Below the pieces are notes generated by a model. It saw nothing but the letters and a program-made list of their open reading frames with translations. It searched no databases and was not told the origin of the DNA. A program made the translations under genes and the position numbers. 64,000 bases of DNA from Butyrivibrio sp. INlla14 (GTDB lineage: Bacteria > Bacillota > Clostridia > Lachnospirales > Lachnospiraceae), in the NCBI RefSeq assembly GCF_900102515.1, contig NZ_FMVS01000019.1, positions 1 through 64,000 on the forward strand. Direction: 5' to 3'. This document shows, one piece after another, positions 1 through 9,447 of this stretch (position 1 is the first letter of the stretch; every line of letters starts with the position of its first letter).

Positions 1-271
1 CCGTTTTTCGGCTTTTCTCAAGATTTTGTGTGCCGATTTTCTCGATTCGATAGTTAATTATCGAGGAAATTCACATTCTTGCTGTACGCAAGCTTTTTTG
101 CCCAGAAAATGCCGATTTTACGCGGTTTTTACGAGTTTTCCTTCTCGAGTTTCACCTCACTTTTCATTGAGTGGAACTTTCTTCAGGAAGTTCACGCCGT
201 TTTTCGGCTTTTCTCAAGATTTTGTGTGCCGATTTTCTCGATTCGATAGTTAATTATCGAGGAAATTCACA
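1..271. repeat. 75-bp direct repeat with hairpin-rich spacer, left edge
   Basis: Positions 1-75 and 197-271 are identical (75 bp, period 196 bp). The stretch contains short hairpins: CTTGC/GCAAG at 78-92 followed by a T-run, GCCG-TTTTT-CGGC at 196-208, and TCGATA/TATCGA near the end of each copy. The pentamer TTCAC recurs at 70-74, 151-155, 191-195 and 266-270, each time after a purine-rich GA stretch. I see no convincing coding sequence. The element probably continues to the left of the window. Its function is unknown; it could be the edge of a tandem array or the remnant of a mobile element next to the Rpn-type gene fragment. Confidence 0.75.
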
Positions 272-320
272 AAGAAAGAACATAACAAACAATGACTACT
301 TGCAGACAAAAGCGTAAATC

Positions 321-622
321 GCGCCTTCAAATCCAAAACCTGGGAGGAACTTAAAATGGTTGCACAGAATAATGAATGCATGTCTTCTGCTGTTGAATCA
401 CTATATCTCTCTAATACTGATGAGAACATCCGCAAAGTCGCCAGAGAACATGATGATTTTCTCCGCTATCAGGCAAAAAGAGAAGCCACGATAAAAGAGC
501 TTACTGATGAAAATGCAACTCTTGCTGATGAAAATGCAACCCTTACTGATGAAAACGCAACCCTTGCTGATGAGATTACTCGCCTCCGTAAACTTCTAGA
601 GGATAATGGTATTAAACCATAA
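321..622 (+). pseudogene. 5'-truncated copy of Rpn-family PD-(D/E)XK nuclease/transposase
   Basis: From about 321 the DNA is almost identical to the 3' end of the intact gene at 1438-2301, including the shared terminator hairpin downstream. Only the C-terminal tail remains (open from the ATG at 356, 88 residues). The nuclease core is missing, and a one-base difference near 321-330 puts the upstream remnant out of frame. The tail is a coiled coil of seven-residue units of the type LTDENAT/LADENAT. This copy has one more heptad than the intact paralogue, so the repeat number varies between copies. It is most simply a decayed duplicate. A short coiled-coil peptide could still be made from 356. 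Confidence 0.8.
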
Positions 623-635
623 AGCCCTATATAGC

Positions 636-668
636 AATCCCTGCTCTTTCGAGCAGGGATTATTTTTT
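636..668 (+). terminator. Rho-independent terminator after Rpn fragment
   Basis: An 11-bp perfect stem (AATCCCTGCTC / GAGCAGGGATT) with a TTTC loop is followed by ATTTTTTTA. The same stem is found after the intact gene at 2315-2340. Confidence 0.85.
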
Positions 669-757
669 TACATACCCTCTATTTCACTAAACACAAAATC
701 ATAATTAAGAAATCTTACACTTCCTTCATAGTAGCAGGTAACCACCTACGATATCAC

Positions 758-1189
758 TTATTCACATATCTTACGCTTATCCCCTAGCCATCTGCACAAT
801 ACGACCACCCCGATTCCTACAAGAAATCCAAAGGCATCAAATATGATGTCTCTCACTTCAAACTCTCTGGTTGGAAGAAAGATTTTCAACGTTTCATCTG
901 CCAATGCAATAAAACTGCAGATTCCCAGGGATACCCACACTTGGCGAAAAGAAAAAGCGGCTATAATCCCAAGCACAAAATACAACGGCAAATGAAGAAG
1001 TGACCTGAACCAGTGCATATCTGTAGTCCATCTACCTGAAGCATTTGGAATTATTCCCTTACACAAATCCTGCAATTCCCTCGAAACACTAATCGTCTCA
1101 CTTGGAGACTGCGTAGTCAGCACCGCAATCACGATAAGCATGATTACAATTGGCAAAACCTGCCTTATCCTCTTTTCCAGCATATTCAT
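758..1189 (-). CDS. VanZ-family membrane protein
   Basis: A 143-residue protein with about four membrane segments: an N-terminal one (residues 10-26), two in the middle (about 66-100) and one near the C-terminus. It carries the VanZ-like pattern of a conserved WFRSLLHLPLYFVLG stretch, then an ADETLK motif, then a REFEVRDIIFDAFG segment. VanZ relatives include a teicoplanin-resistance accessory protein, but for most family members the role is unknown. A GGGG stretch 9 nt upstream of the chosen ATG is a plausible ribosome site. The gene stands alone between two Rpn-type copies and is transcribed against them. There is no glycopeptide-resistance operon nearby, so vancomycin-related function should not be assumed. 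Confidence 0.8.
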   Translation of the reverse strand: MNMLEKRIRQVLPIVIMLIVIAVLTTQSPSETISVSRELQDLCKGIIPNASGRWTTDMHWFRSLLHLPLYFVLGIIAAFSFRQVWVSLGICSFIALADETLKIFLPTREFEVRDIIFDAFGFLVGIGVVVLCRWLGDKRKICE

Positions 1190-1332
1190 TCATATAATCC
1201 CCACAATTGCTTTTGTCTATGTAATATTAGACAACCTGAAGGCAAAAAAATCAACATTAAGAAAATCTTAAGAAATTTCGATGGTAAATCTTAAAAATTT
1301 TGTGCTAGCATAGATTCTGGCTTAAACCTTCA

Positions 1333-1350
1333 GTCAACAGATCTGTTGAC
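1333..1350. promoter_or_regulatory. 18-bp perfect palindrome upstream of Rpn gene
   Basis: GTCAACAGATCTGTTGAC is a perfect 18-bp palindrome 88 bp upstream of the Rpn start codon. It contains TTGAC, part of a possible -35 box. It looks like an operator for a dimeric regulator; the regulator is not identifiable from the window. Confidence 0.45.
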
Positions 1351-1437
1351 AAATAAGCCATCATACCTGGCAAATCGCCAGTACTTTCCTACAGCAGCTT
1401 GCAAGCATTGTAGAAAAAATAAAGAAAGGATTTACCA

Positions 1438-2301
1438 ATGCAACAAGAATCAAAAATCATTAACGAATTTACCGGAACGGATTACCTAAATGCCACAGGC
1501 CCAGTCGAAGTCGGAATGACCAACGACTACATGTTCAGAATAGTCTTTCAGCAAAACAAATTTGCTCTCAAAGGCCTTCTCTCATCGGTACTTCACCTAG
1601 AACAGGATTCAATTACAGACATTGAGATAAAAAATGTTGTTGAACCCGGCGTAAGTATCGCCGACAAAGAATACCGTATGGATATCCTGCTGACTCTGAA
1701 TAATGACACTATCATAAACATCGAGATGCAGCTCAATAATTATGGTAACTGGCAGTTCAGGTCAGTAGCCTACATCTGCCGTGAATACGATAACATCAAC
1801 CGCGGAGATGATTACAAAAATGTTCTTCCTGTATACCATGTAGGCTTCCTTGACTTTACACTATTTGAAAATCATCCTGAATTTTATGCAACTTATCAGC
1901 TACGAAACGCCAAGGATAATTACCTTTATACTGACAGGCTCAATCTTATTGTGATAGAATTAATCCATGAAGAGCTCGCTACACAAGATGATATTGACTA
2001 CGGCATAACAAAGTGGGTTCGCCTCTTCAAATCCAAAACCTGGGAGGAACTTAAAATGATTGCACAGAATAATGAATGCATGTCTTCTGCTGTTGAATCA
2101 CTATATCTCTCTAACACTGATGAGAACATCCGCAAAATTGCCAGAGAACGTGATGATTTTCTCCGCTATCAGGCCAAAAGAGAAGCCACGATAAAAGAGC
2201 TTACTGATGAAAACGCAGCCCTTACTGATGAAAACGCAACCCTTGCTGATGAAAACGCCCGCCTCCGTAAACTTCTAGAGGATAATGGTATTAAGCCATA
2301 A
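1438..2301 (+). CDS. Rpn-family PD-(D/E)XK recombination-promoting nuclease/putative transposase
   Basis: A 287-residue member of the PD-(D/E)XK nuclease transposase family. The core lies in residues 15-200, with MTNDYMFRIVF near the start, a RMDILL strand carrying the metal-binding aspartate, and INIEMQ supplying the ExQ half of the active site. An R-S-Y/C-R-E-Y helix follows. The last 70 residues are charged and end in heptads of the type LTDENA, predicted to form a coiled coil. E. coli relatives (RpnA-E) are DNA endonucleases that promote RecA-independent recombination. AAAGGA lies 7 nt upstream of the ATG. A second, broken copy of its 3' end lies at 321-622, which points to past duplication. 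Whether it moves as an element is not shown; no terminal repeats or target duplication were found. Confidence 0.85.
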   Translation: MQQESKIINEFTGTDYLNATGPVEVGMTNDYMFRIVFQQNKFALKGLLSSVLHLEQDSITDIEIKNVVEPGVSIADKEYRMDILLTLNNDTIINIEMQLNNYGNWQFRSVAYICREYDNINRGDDYKNVLPVYHVGFLDFTLFENHPEFYATYQLRNAKDNYLYTDRLNLIVIELIHEELATQDDIDYGITKWVRLFKSKTWEELKMIAQNNECMSSAVESLYLSNTDENIRKIARERDDFLRYQAKREATIKELTDENAALTDENATLADENARLRKLLEDNGIKP

Positions 2302-2314
2302 AGCCCTATATAGC

Positions 2315-2340
2315 AATCCCTGCTCTTTCGAGCAGGGATT
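2315..2340 (+). terminator. Stem-loop after Rpn gene
   Basis: The same 11-bp stem as at 636-661, with a TTTC loop, but followed by CTCAATTT rather than a T-run. It is therefore probably a weak terminator. It lies between convergent genes (Rpn and ugd). Confidence 0.55.
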
Positions 2341-2366
2341 CTCAATTTCACTTAAAACTTATTCCA

Positions 2367-3599
2367 TCAATCTCTCTTAAAGATATCTCTTGTGTAAACC
2401 TTATCCTGAACATCATCAAGAACTGAGTCATATCTGTTAGCAATGATGCTGTCTGACCCACTCTTGAACTTCTCAATATCATTAACAACAAGTGATCCAA
2501 AGAAAGTAGTTCCATCAGGAAGCGTTGGCTCATAGATAATTACAGTTGCGCCCTTGGCCTTAAGCCTCTTCATAACGCCCTGAATACTACTCTGTCTGAA
2601 GTTATCAGAATTGGACTTCATAGTAAGCCTATAAACACCTACTGTTATTGGTCTCTCCTTCTCAGCATTCCACATTGAAGACTCTGTGTAGTAGCCTGCC
2701 TTCTCCAAAACCATATTTGCAATATGATCCTTACGAGTGCGGTTACTCTCAACAATAGCCCTGATCAGATCCTCCGGCACATCCTGGAAGTTTGCAAGAA
2801 GCTGCTTGGTATCCTTTGGCAGGCAATATCCGCCATAACCAAAAGAAGGATTGTTGTAGTGTGTTCCAATTCTGGGATCAAGGCAAACACCCTCAATGAT
2901 CTTCTGTGTATCAAGGCCCTTGAGCTCTGCGTATGTATCAAGTTCGTTGAAATAGCTGACTCTAAGTGCAAGATATGTATTAGCAAAAAGCTTAACAGCC
3001 TCTGCCTCTGTAAATCCCATGAAAAGAGTATCGATGTTCTCTTTCTCAGCGCCCTCTACCAGGAGATTTGCAAAAACTTCTGCCTTATCGCGGCTTGCAT
3101 CATCACATCCAACAATAATTCTGCTAGGATAAAGATTGTCATGAAGAGCCTTGGACTCACGCAGAAACTCTGGTGAAAAGAGAATTCTATCTGTCTTAAA
3201 CTGCTCTCTTACCTTCTTGGTATAACCTACAGGAATTGTAGACTTGATGATCATTGTAGCAGTCTTGCTGGACTTAAGAACCAGGTCAATTACCGCCTCA
3301 ACCGCTGAACAGTCAAAAAAGTTCTTGGCAGGATCATAGTTTGTAGGCGCTGCAATAATAACATAATCAGCATCTGCATAAGCTAACGCACCATCTGTTG
3401 TGGCCTTAAAATTAAGTTTCCTCTCCTCGTGCTCCTTCAAAAACTTCTCAATATACTCATCCTGAATAGGTGATATCCAGTTATTTAACTTCTCAACCTT
3501 CTCCTCAAGGATATCAACCGCTGTCACCTCATTGTGCTGTGACAAAAGAACTGCCAGTGACAGTCCAACATATCCTGTTCCCGCTACTGCTATTTTCAT
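2367..3599 (-). CDS. ugd: UDP-glucose 6-dehydrogenase
   Basis: A 410-residue enzyme that oxidises UDP-glucose to UDP-glucuronate with two NAD+. The N-terminal Rossmann motif GTGYVGLS is at residues 7-14. The substrate/catalytic segment [14 protein letters not shown] holds the active-site cysteine, and a C-terminal UDP-binding domain follows. Length fits the short bacterial Ugd group. GAGGAGG lies 9 nt before the ATG. It is the last gene of the leftward polysaccharide operon, after wzx with a gap of about 110 bp. This suggests that the polymer contains glucuronic acid or a derivative (inference). It is less AT-rich than the wzx/wzy genes before it, more like the conserved part of the chromosome. 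Confidence 0.95.
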   Translation of the reverse strand: MKIAVAGTGYVGLSLAVLLSQHNEVTAVDILEEKVEKLNNWISPIQDEYIEKFLKEHEERKLNFKATTDGALAYADADYVIIAAPTNYDPAKNFFDCSAVEAVIDLVLKSSKTATMIIKSTIPVGYTKKVREQFKTDRILFSPEFLRESKALHDNLYPSRIIVGCDDASRDKAEVFANLLVEGAEKENIDTLFMGFTEAEAVKLFANTYLALRVSYFNELDTYAELKGLDTQKIIEGVCLDPRIGTHYNNPSFGYGGYCLPKDTKQLLANFQDVPEDLIRAIVESNRTRKDHIANMVLEKAGYYTESSMWNAEKERPITVGVYRLTMKSNSDNFRQSSIQGVMKRLKAKGATVIIYEPTLPDGTTFFGSLVVNDIEKFKSGSDSIIANRYDSVLDDVQDKVYTRDIFKRD

Positions 3600-3710
3600 T
3601 TTATTATCCTCCTCTAGCCATCAAAAAACTCCTAATGTCTGGCTTCTCCCCATGCATTAGGAGTTTCTACTTGGTTTACTTCCTACTATATATCCTCTAT
3701 TCGCAAAAAA

Positions 3711-5129
3711 TTACTTTTCAATCATTCTAGCAATCCTTCTAATTGTTTTAAAATGAATTAGTAATGTGCTTATTACATAAGCAACAAAATATTTTAGTAA
3801 AGAAAAAAAAGATAATTCTTTGCTAGAAAAATAAAAAGCAAATGACATAAGTATCATGTATATAAAATTACTTATCCACTTCACTTTATATTTTCTTATG
3901 AAATATGCCTGCCCCATCAAAAACCATATACCTAAAGTAATAATTGAAGCCCAAGATATCGCTGCAGGCGTCTTAAAAATATAATACGCCAATCCATTTA
4001 ATAATGCAGAAACAACTAAAATGAATAAACAAATCCTAAAATATTTCAAGTGTCTATTCAAAACTTTATAATATGTAAAAATAATCGTAGTAATACAACT
4101 TGAAATTGCTAGCCCCGGAAAAACAATTCTTAAATACAATAGTGAATCCTCATAATTAGGTAAATACCACCGAATAAAAGAAGACAACGGATAATAGCCA
4201 ATAAGCGCAAGAAATACTAAACCCGAAATGAGTGCAATGCTATCAGCAAAATCCCTAACTATGCTTTCTTCCGACTTTCTTTTTAAAGTAGGAAATAAAA
4301 CCAATGAAATGGCACTAATAATAACAGTGGCCATAGAAACCAAACTATAAGCAAATGAATAAGTTCCATATACATTAGTATCAAATAGTAGTGATACAAA
4401 TTGCCTATCTAATGAGAAAACTAAGTTTGATAACTGAAATGCAATTGTTACTATTATTCCACTTTTAAAGTACTCTATTATTCTTTCCTTTGCACTATTG
4501 TAATGCTCAGCATTCCCAAATGTTATTTCTCTATAGGTAAAGACATACCAAACCAACAATAATAAATCAATTAAAACTAAAGCTATAATGTAATAATAGC
4601 TACTTAATTCTAGCAATATCTTTTTTTTATATAGCACATAGCAAACGACCACTAATAATATCTTTAAAAATGACTGTAGAAATCTTCGTAATGATAATTC
4701 TCTAAAACGCATAGTACATTGAGAAATATATTGATAGTAAGAAGATATATTAGTAATTGAGATATCTACTCCAACCATAATAGCTATAAATTTATAAATG
4801 CCTCCAAGCACCAATAACGACATTATTACAATAATCAATGAAATACTAGTTTGCATAATGAAAAAAAATCTTGTATTAAATCGAAATTTCTCTCGATTCA
4901 ATATATTATAATTTTCACCTCCATGCTTTAACAGAACTCCATCAACAAAGCCAATATGGAATAAAGGAGCATACCCCAAATACAAAGTAAAAATTTTATA
5001 ATAACCATAATTATTCACACCTAAAAGTTTTGGAATAATCAGACCTGTAAATATATTGCTTATTAAAATTATCCCATTACTTAATAGGATAACCAAAAAA
5101 TCCTTAATAAATTTGTTTTTATAATTCAT
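3711..5129 (-). CDS. Wzx-like polysaccharide flippase
   Basis: A very hydrophobic protein of about 472 residues with some 12-14 membrane segments, of the MOP/PST superfamily that flips undecaprenyl-linked repeat units across the membrane. The opening (FLVILLSNGIILISNIFTG, then IIPKLLGVNNYGYY) matches the Wzx/RfbX pattern. I chose the ATG at 5129. An upstream in-frame TTG at 5144 sits too close to an AGAGG stretch, so the exact start is unsettled. It follows the GT2 gene closely and is strongly AT-rich like its neighbours. Together with the Wzy-like gene it indicates a Wzx/Wzy-dependent pathway. Confidence 0.85.
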   Translation of the reverse strand: MNYKNKFIKDFLVILLSNGIILISNIFTGLIIPKLLGVNNYGYYKIFTLYLGYAPLFHIGFVDGVLLKHGGENYNILNREKFRFNTRFFFIMQTSISLIIVIMSLLVLGGIYKFIAIMVGVDISITNISSYYQYISQCTMRFRELSLRRFLQSFLKILLVVVCYVLYKKKILLELSSYYYIIALVLIDLLLLVWYVFTYREITFGNAEHYNSAKERIIEYFKSGIIVTIAFQLSNLVFSLDRQFVSLLFDTNVYGTYSFAYSLVSMATVIISAISLVLFPTLKRKSEESIVRDFADSIALISGLVFLALIGYYPLSSFIRWYLPNYEDSLLYLRIVFPGLAISSCITTIIFTYYKVLNRHLKYFRICLFILVVSALLNGLAYYIFKTPAAISWASIITLGIWFLMGQAYFIRKYKVKWISNFIYMILMSFAFYFSSKELSFFSLLKYFVAYVISTLLIHFKTIRRIARMIEK

Positions 5130-5151
5130 TATATTTTCAAGCAAATTCCTC

Positions 5152-6141
5152 TCATCTGTCTAATAATATGTTTTTTGAGCATTTATTCATCTCATAGAAT
5201 AATAAACATATAAACTTAGCTTTTAAACTAGAACTAGATATAAGAATATCCTTGGTGCCTATCTCTTGCTTTAATAAAAATCCTATCGCTTTTCCTATTT
5301 CTTCTCTTTTGTCTATCTCATCATCCATAAAATTTTTGAGATTAAGTATTCCAATAGCTGTTCTCTCTATCAATTCGGCATCCATAATCCTCTTATATTG
5401 TTTATTATTTCCAAATAAGGAATATTTTCGCTGTTCAACATGGGAAGTAATATCAATTAAATTTCTTCGTATTTTAGCTCTCCCGCCCTCATTACAACAA
5501 TTGTATCCATATAAATATTCATTAATATAAAAACAAGTATTAGCATGATTCAAATATTCTAAATTAAATAAATAATCCTCTGCATAAGGCAAATTTACAT
5601 CAAATCGAATAATATTATTCTTAATTATTTCCGTCTTAAAAAGTTTTCCCCAAGGGCTTCCTCCAGTTCGCGATCTCAAAAAATGTTTTTTAATATCTTC
5701 TACACAAACTTCAGAAGAAAAGGAATCACTAATTTTATGTTGAACAGTCAGCATTTCATTGCCTACACAATGATACTCATTCCAATTAAAAAAAATATAG
5801 TCTTCCTCATGTTCATATGATTCCATAAATATTTTGCTCAACGCACCCTTCTCAAGCCAGTCATCAGCATCCATAAACATTATATAATCATATCTTTCTT
5901 GTCTTTCACTGATAGCATTAATTGCCCTATTTCTAGCAGCACTCACGCCTGAATTAGGCTGCCATATATAGATAATCCTGCTATCATTATATGATTTAAC
6001 AATACCTGCAGTAGAATCCGAACTTCCATCATCGACAAAAAAAATACTATAATTCTTAAATTCCTGGCATAATACACTATCTATACATTTTTTTACATAA
6101 CAGCCACAATTATATCCAGGAATAACAATTGCCAATCTCAT
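5152..6141 (-). CDS. Glycosyltransferase family 2
   Basis: About 329 residues. GT-A fold with the N-terminal RLAIVIPGYNCGCYVKKCI motif, VDDGSSD and, further on, MDADDWLEKGAL with the metal-binding DxD. This is the common family of inverting transferases that extend surface-polysaccharide repeat units on undecaprenyl diphosphate at the inner face of the membrane. The start at 6141 is preferred because TTGAGGAG lies 9 nt before this ATG. A longer frame beginning with TTG at 6159 would overlap that site. The sugar donor cannot be told from the sequence. It is followed by wzx and preceded by wzy. Confidence 0.88.
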   Translation of the reverse strand: MRLAIVIPGYNCGCYVKKCIDSVLCQEFKNYSIFFVDDGSSDSTAGIVKSYNDSRIIYIWQPNSGVSAARNRAINAISERQERYDYIMFMDADDWLEKGALSKIFMESYEHEEDYIFFNWNEYHCVGNEMLTVQHKISDSFSSEVCVEDIKKHFLRSRTGGSPWGKLFKTEIIKNNIIRFDVNLPYAEDYLFNLEYLNHANTCFYINEYLYGYNCCNEGGRAKIRRNLIDITSHVEQRKYSLFGNNKQYKRIMDAELIERTAIGILNLKNFMDDEIDKREEIGKAIGFLLKQEIGTKDILISSSSLKAKFICLLFYEMNKCSKNILLDR

Positions 6142-6185
6142 TAAATAAATACTCCTCAAAGAATGCTACATTCACATCACCATTA

Positions 6186-7670
6186 CTATTGATTACTTTT
6201 ATAATCAAAATACACTAAAAGCTTTATTTCTATCAGTTTAACCAAGGGTTTTAACAATAATAGTACAGCTCCATACACTAACGCGTCCCATGCAACAGAA
6301 GTGAAATACTGTCTAGTCCACCATAATAATAATGTTGAAATATATAACAGATAGCTTGACAAAAATGGATCCGAATCACTATCAAAACATGCCATCGAAA
6401 GCCACCCTAAAAAAATTCCGAAAAACGAAGCTATTACAATAGCAACCCAGCCAAAGTTAAACCATAACTCTCCAATAAACGAGCCTCCCATAGCTGCAGT
6501 TAATGAATTTATTAGAGGTCCCCTTTCTTCTTGCATTAAAAAGTTCGAAAAATCGGCATATTTCCAAATCTTATCTGTAATCCCTAGAATTTTAAAAGGT
6601 TTACCTATCACAGCAGCAAAATAAGTCAAGCCAAATCTAAACGAAGAAGTAGTCGGCACACTATACATAACCATTAGTCCGCTCCAAACATTCCCCCCAT
6701 ATTCAAAGACTGTTTCTCCCAATATGTTGCTATCCGAAAGCTTTGAAATAGCCTCATAAACATCCATTCCACCAAGAGACCTTGTCATTTCAATTGTTTT
6801 CAAAAACATCATCGCTATATATGTTAACCCAATCATCGGTATTATCTTTTTTCCCTTAATAGGATTTATATATTTATGTCGCATCAAAGCCCATACAAAA
6901 ATAATCATGAGCCCCGTACTTCTATCCCCCGTCAAATACATACGGATCAAGTGATAACTCACAACAAAAAAGAAAAGCAAATCAAATGCCCGCTTTTGTT
7001 TTTGAAATGAAATCGCCAACATAATCAGTCCAATTGTCATCAAATTACTTAACAAGCCAATACCGTTTCCACTACTAATATATGGATTATCTACGTTTTG
7101 ATAACCATATATTAGCGACCCAAGAATATAGTAATATTCTAAATATATATATGGCACAAATCCTAGAATTACAAGAATAATTCCTCCTAGATGAATATGT
7201 TTTAGTTTCTTTTCAAAATTGCTTCCATCATCATAACTATCAATATATCTATAATGAATACATTTATTATTCTTGTCATTCAAACAAAAGTATGTATATC
7301 CCAATTCTATAAATGAGATAATGCATATAGCATACACTATAAATCTGTTAAATATTTCACATCCCATACTATAAATACGTCTATCCATAAAACGTATCGC
7401 ATCTTCTGTGTTTATCCATCCACACAATCTTGCGATAGGAAGCCCTAAATTCATAAGATAAAGAAAAACAATAAAAATGTTTCCTACAGTAAAGATATTC
7501 AATTTACTTCTTTTCAAAAAAATGCTGTATCCAATCAAGCTTACTATTGAAATAATCCCTAATTGCTTTTCTATAGTGATTTGTTGAAAATCCCACGAAA
7601 TAATACAATAAGCAAATAGACAAACAAACATTTGAAATATTAAAAAAAACATATATCTTCTTTTAAGCAT
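6186..7670 (-). CDS. Wzy-like polysaccharide (repeat-unit) polymerase
   Basis: About 494 residues with 10-12 hydrophobic segments and a larger external loop in the second half, the layout of O-antigen/capsule polymerases of the oligosaccharide repeat unit polymerase type. Sequence similarity in this family is low, so the call rests mainly on topology, length and position between glycosyltransferases, wzx and acetyltransferases. The ATG at 7670 has AAGGG 7 nt upstream; a GTG directly before it is the alternative. The gene is strongly AT-rich, as expected for horizontally exchanged polymerase genes. No other gene in the cluster is a better candidate for polymerase. Confidence 0.75.
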   Translation of the reverse strand: MLKRRYMFFLIFQMFVCLFAYCIISWDFQQITIEKQLGIISIVSLIGYSIFLKRSKLNIFTVGNIFIVFLYLMNLGLPIARLCGWINTEDAIRFMDRRIYSMGCEIFNRFIVYAICIISFIELGYTYFCLNDKNNKCIHYRYIDSYDDGSNFEKKLKHIHLGGIILVILGFVPYIYLEYYYILGSLIYGYQNVDNPYISSGNGIGLLSNLMTIGLIMLAISFQKQKRAFDLLFFFVVSYHLIRMYLTGDRSTGLMIIFVWALMRHKYINPIKGKKIIPMIGLTYIAMMFLKTIEMTRSLGGMDVYEAISKLSDSNILGETVFEYGGNVWSGLMVMYSVPTTSSFRFGLTYFAAVIGKPFKILGITDKIWKYADFSNFLMQEERGPLINSLTAAMGGSFIGELWFNFGWVAIVIASFFGIFLGWLSMACFDSDSDPFLSSYLLYISTLLLWWTRQYFTSVAWDALVYGAVLLLLKPLVKLIEIKLLVYFDYKSNQ

Positions 7671-7700
7671 CACTACACCCTTACTCTCTTTATATCTCTC

Positions 7701-8255
7701 TTAGACAGGATTACTAATATATTGTAATGAGCCATTTAAAGACACCTTTTTTCCAGGAATACCAATATATACTGACTTGTCGCAAGCATTTTCAAGCAAA
7801 ACAGCATTTGTTCCAATTGCAACATTATTCCCCACAACTACATTTCCAACTATTGCTGCTCCTGGCGCCAAATACAAATTATCTCCTATTACCGGATATT
7901 TCTTTTCTCCATCATAGATTCTCATTCCCACTGTCGTGTTTTGAGAAATTGTCAAATTCTTGCCAGCGCTCTTTGCTGAAAAGACAACCCCGCCAAAGTG
8001 ATATATGCATAATCCTGGGCCAATCTCAGATTGATACGGAATATCATAACCATACTTATATTTGTAGTGTTTGTATACTAGTCTTGCAGCCATTAACATG
8101 GTATATTTTGTAAGCTTATTTCTATTTAATGAATGGCAAATCCTAAGCCATACAGAAAATCTGAACCCCTCATATCTCAAATATGTATGCAAAAAACTTC
8201 TATCTTTACCTACATATCTAAATTTATCTGCTTTAATCAAATCAATTGCGCCCAT
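7701..8255 (-). CDS. Serine acetyltransferase-like hexapeptide-repeat O-acetyltransferase
   Basis: A 184-residue protein. Residues 1-75 are helical and basic, as in CysE/WcaB-type enzymes. From about 80 a left-handed beta-helix follows, with hexapeptide repeats (GPGLCIYHFGGVVFSAKSAG, then IGDNLYLAPGAAIVGNVVVG) and a catalytic-type histidine in YHFGG. The likely role is O-acetylation of a sugar in the repeat unit rather than cysteine synthesis, because it sits between a glycosyltransferase and wzy in the polysaccharide operon. No clear ribosome site is seen; the start is 28 bp after the preceding stop. Confidence 0.82.
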   Translation of the reverse strand: MGAIDLIKADKFRYVGKDRSFLHTYLRYEGFRFSVWLRICHSLNRNKLTKYTMLMAARLVYKHYKYKYGYDIPYQSEIGPGLCIYHFGGVVFSAKSAGKNLTISQNTTVGMRIYDGEKKYPVIGDNLYLAPGAAIVGNVVVGNNVAIGTNAVLLENACDKSVYIGIPGKKVSLNGSLQYISNPV

Positions 8256-8283
8256 AACTAAATCAACCCATTCAAATAATCAA

Positions 8284-9447
8284 TCACAAATTGTAGGAAC
8301 TAAGCCTGCCATATAGAAAATCTGTATACAAATTAGCAGCCATTTTTCTTGTAAAACATTTTTTTTCTATCAAAGCTTTACGCTGCGCAATATCTGGAAC
8401 ATCCGTTTTAGACATTCTTATAATCTCGTCACACCACAGATCTACAGAAGAATCTAAAGATAAGCGCTTAACCAAACCAAGTCCCAAATCTGTTTCCTCA
8501 GAAATAGTATCTGCAATTACACATGGAACACCACTAGCTTGTGCCTCTATAGCAACGGTTGGCAATCCCTCAAAAAATGAAGGTAAAACAAAAACATCCA
8601 TTATATTATATAAATTCCTAACGTCGTCTCTTCTCCCAAGGAACCTGATACAGTCAGATAATCCCATTTTTTCGGCCAATTGCTTATACTCATCAAAATT
8701 ATATCCACTTCCTACAAAAACCCAAACAAAATTAACATTTCTTTCTATTAATTTTTTTGCCAATTCAAACATGAAAAGATGATTCTTTTGATAACCAAAA
8801 AAGCCAACATGTCCTATGACCAATGATCCAGCATCAATTTTTAACTTCTTTAAATACCGCTTATTTATAGATTCATCAACATCTATAAAATATTGTTTCT
8901 CATCTATACTATTAGGTATATGCATAACAAGATTACGGTTCACAATTTTATTACCAAATCTAAATGCCGACGCAATTTTACTACATGATGCATACTGAGT
9001 TGCAGCAAAACCAGTCAGCACTTGATCTAATCTGTTCTTGATTTTAAAACATATACTATCACTACCTTTTGCATCAGAAATATGTGCATGCACAATTATT
9101 CTCTTCATTCCACAAATACGCGCAAGTAATGAAAAATAACAAGCTTGCTTATCTGTTAAGTGCAAATGCATTGCATCATAGTTTCCATTTTTTACAATCT
9201 TACAGAACTCCTTTACACATCTAAATAAATTATGAAATCGAACATTCTGTAAAGTGTAAAGCCTACCATTTTTACTAATTACTTCATTTTCAAACTTAGC
9301 TGGATAGTCTGTAAAACCAGCTATATCTATTTGCACCAAACTATCATCTATGCCATTAACAAGATTTCTAACAAGAGAAGAAATGCCGCCTCCATAACCA
9401 GGAATAATATGTAATACTCGAAATGGTTGTTTAATATTATTTTTCAT
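8284..9447 (-). CDS. Glycosyltransferase family 4
   Basis: A 387-residue GT-B protein. The N-terminal domain has the glycine-rich IIPGYGGGISSLVRNLVNG loop. The C-terminal domain has the family-4 signature with VGHVGFFGYQKNH, FLGRRDDV and the E-x7-E region FVLPSFFEGLPTVAIEAQAS. This is a retaining transferase for a repeat-unit sugar, similar in layout to EpsF-type capsule enzymes. The ATG overlaps the stop of the preceding gene by 4 nt (ATGA), with GAAGG 9 nt upstream, so translation is probably coupled. Specificity is unknown. Confidence 0.88.
   Translation of the reverse strand: MKNNIKQPFRVLHIIPGYGGGISSLVRNLVNGIDDSLVQIDIAGFTDYPAKFENEVISKNGRLYTLQNVRFHNLFRCVKEFCKIVKNGNYDAMHLHLTDKQACYFSLLARICGMKRIIVHAHISDAKGSDSICFKIKNRLDQVLTGFAATQYASCSKIASAFRFGNKIVNRNLVMHIPNSIDEKQYFIDVDESINKRYLKKLKIDAGSLVIGHVGFFGYQKNHLFMFELAKKLIERNVNFVWVFVGSGYNFDEYKQLAEKMGLSDCIRFLGRRDDVRNLYNIMDVFVLPSFFEGLPTVAIEAQASGVPCVIADTISEETDLGLGLVKRLSLDSSVDLWCDEIIRMSKTDVPDIAQRKALIEKKCFTRKMAANLYTDFLYGRLSSYNL

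Noticed and set aside
758..1189. Vancomycin resistance gene
   Set aside because: The protein is VanZ-like, but no vanH/A/X or regulatory genes are nearby; VanZ-like proteins are common and mostly unrelated to resistance.
1438..2301. Insertion sequence with defined ends
   Set aside because: No terminal inverted repeats or target duplications are visible around the Rpn-type gene, and the shared terminator alone does not define an element.
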